DNA of 6,317 nt from CAMEON01 sp045645165 (lineage in GTDB: Bacteria; Bacillota; Clostridia; Oscillospirales; CAG-272): contig JAZRIF010000101.1 of the NCBI GenBank assembly GCA_045645165.1, positions 1 through 6,317 on the forward strand, in the 5' to 3' direction. Position numbers and translations under genes: made by a program. Shown piece after piece: positions 5,034 to 6,317 of this stretch; within the stretch, counting starts at the first letter, position 1, and every line of letters starts with the position of its first letter. Below the pieces are notes generated by a model. The model did not search any database. It had not been told where the DNA came from and saw nothing but the letters and a program-made list of their open reading frames with translations.

Positions 5034-6317
5034 TTACGAATTTTTAGTTTCCTTGGACGCCTTCGTCTTGTGGCGGTGATGGGGGTCGATAACACGGGCG
5101 GTCTTGCCTTCGGGCTTTTCGGTAATATCACCGGCGCGGGTCAGAGCCCACTTGGTCATCATGGGGCCGAAGATCTCGTAGATCAAAACGCCAAAGAGAA
5201 TGACGAATCGCACGGTGTTACCGATGGCAGTTCCGCCGAACACCGAGTCGGCTGCCACAGTGCTGACCATACCCAGCGCTACACCCGCCTGGGGCAGAAG
5301 GGTAATGCCCAGGTATTTCACGGTCTTTTCATCGCAATGCACGGCCTTGGCGCTGCTAAAGGAACCCAGGATCTTACCCGCAGATCGGAACAGGATGTAG
5401 ATCACGCCGATGAGAACGAAGATGGGCTCAGCAAAGACCGTCAGATCCAGGCTGGCGCCGCTGATGACGAAGAACAGCACGAACAGAGGCTTGGTCCACT
5501 TTTCGGTACGCTCCATCATCTCCTCGGAGGTCTTACAGAGGTTGCAGAAAATCGTACCCAGCATCATGCAGGTCAGAAGGGAGGAGAATCCGATGTGGAT
5601 ACCCGCCACCTCAAAGTGCAGCATAGCCAGGGCTACGGTCAAAAACACGAAGGTGATCATGAGGGTCAGACGGTTGCTGTGGGAGTGGAAATGCTCCTCG
5701 ATCCAGGACAGGAGCGCACCCAGAACGGCTCCCAGAAGCAGGGAGAGCACAATCTCCAGCATAGGCTCCACCACCACCGAGATCACGCTGAGCTCACCGC
5801 CCTGGAGCGCCTTGGCCACACCCATGGACACGGCGAACAGAACCAGACCCACGGCATCGTCCAGCGCGACGATGGGCAAAAGCAGGTCGGTCAGCGGGCC
5901 CTTGGCCTTGTACTGACGGACGACCATCAGCGTCGCGGCAGGCGCGGTAGCCGATGCAATCGCACCCAGAATGATGCAGGCGGGCAAAGGCAGGTAATCT
6001 GTGCCCGTGGTCGCGATGAGCAGGAAATGCACGCCCACCAGAGCGGCATCCACGATCACGGTCGTTACCACGGCCTGTACGATACCGATAACGGTAGCCT
6101 TCTTACCCGTATGCTTGAGATCCTTGATACGGAACTCGTTACCGATATCGAAGGCGATGAAGCCCAGAGCAATGTCCGAGATGATGGTGAAGTTCCCTAC
6201 GGGAGCCACACCGTCGTTGAAGCCGAAGCTGAAGCCGCCGATGACGAAGCGGCCGATGCAGTAGGTGCCGATGAGCACACCCGCGATGAGGTAGGCCGTG
6301 ACGTCGGGGAGATGGAG
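5034..6317 (-). CDS. Na+/H+ exchanger family cation:proton antiporter (5' end outside window)
   Basis: The frame is open to the right edge, giving 427 residues here and no true start; a GTG at 6276-6278 is internal because the upstream codons LPDVTAYLIAG continue the conserved first helix of this family. The protein is a polytopic membrane antiporter (Pfam Na_H_Exchanger type) with roughly ten or more hydrophobic segments in view. Family marks, numbered in the fragment, include FIAFDIGNEF (53-62), the unwound-helix segment SATAPAATL (122-130), the paired acidic residues in ALDDAVG (151-157, D153-D154), expected at the ion site, and LPQAGVALG (341-349). The C-terminus after the last helix is a short charged, His/Lys-rich tail of about 35 residues with no RCK/TrkA nucleotide-binding domain. 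It would exchange Na+ or K+ for protons in pH or salt homeostasis; which ion is unknown. It ends at its own terminator. Confidence 0.92.
   Translation of the reverse strand, partial: LHLPDVTAYLIAGVLIGTYCIGRFVIGGFSFGFNDGVAPVGNFTIISDIALGFIAFDIGNEFRIKDLKHTGKKATVIGIVQAVVTTVIVDAALVGVHFLLIATTGTDYLPLPACIILGAIASATAPAATLMVVRQYKAKGPLTDLLLPIVALDDAVGLVLFAVSMGVAKALQGGELSVISVVVEPMLEIVLSLLLGAVLGALLSWIEEHFHSHSNRLTLMITFVFLTVALAMLHFEVAGIHIGFSSLLTCMMLGTIFCNLCKTSEEMMERTEKWTKPLFVLFFVISGASLDLTVFAEPIFVLIGVIYILFRSAGKILGSFSSAKAVHCDEKTVKYLGITLLPQAGVALGMVSTVAADSVFGGTAIGNTVRFVILFGVLIYEIFGPMMTKWALTRAGDITEKPEGKTARVIDPHHRHKTKASKETKNS

Noticed and set aside
6276..6278. GTG as the start codon of the antiporter gene
   Set aside because: The thirteen in-frame codons to its right encode LPDVTAYLIAG-type sequence that belongs to the first transmembrane helix of this family, so the true start is beyond the window.

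Overview
The window reads as chromosomal DNA from a moderately GC-rich member of the Firmicutes, most likely an anaerobic gut Clostridia (Oscillospirales-like). The basis is strong AAGGAGG-type ribosome binding sites, textbook TTGACA/TATAAT promoters with 17-nt spacers, compact U-tract terminators and the protein families present. The lineage is an inference, not a measurement. Every gene I can support lies on the minus strand, so transcription runs from right to left; long plus-strand reading frames are shadows.

From right to left: (1) 5034-6317, the C-terminal 427 residues of a membrane cation:proton antiporter, 5' end outside the window, closed by an intrinsic terminator (4996-5026). (2) A perfect-consensus promoter (4948-4976) drives a two-gene operon: a cytoplasmic glycoside-hydrolase-like protein distantly resembling GH106 (2807-4891) and a leucine-rich-repeat protein (1966-2805). 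The genes are one base apart and probably translationally coupled, and the operon ends at a strong terminator (1915-1953). (3) A second near-consensus promoter (1846-1874) starts a roughly 270-nt leader rich in hairpins. The leader contains an internal terminator-like structure (1643-1693) and a possible 46-codon cysteine-rich reading frame (1668-1808). It is followed by a CNNM/CorC-type membrane protein with two CBS domains and an Asp-rich tail (176-1573). (4) At the left edge, AT-rich DNA carries the start of what looks like an insertion-sequence transposase gene (1-56), with its own extended -10 promoter and an inverted repeat that can hide its ribosome binding site only in read-through transcripts.

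Two places deserve attention. The first is the leader of the CorC-type gene, which has the layout of a transcription attenuator or riboswitch but matches no RNA class I can name; its cysteine-rich ORF ends inside the terminator hairpin. The second is the left-edge element, whose promoter and hairpin layout fits the known defence of insertion sequences against transcription arriving from neighbouring genes. The two membrane genes concern ion homeostasis (Mg2+/Co2+-type transport and Na+ or K+/H+ exchange), while the middle operon concerns intracellular carbohydrate processing. I see no evidence that these units act together beyond sharing a strand.
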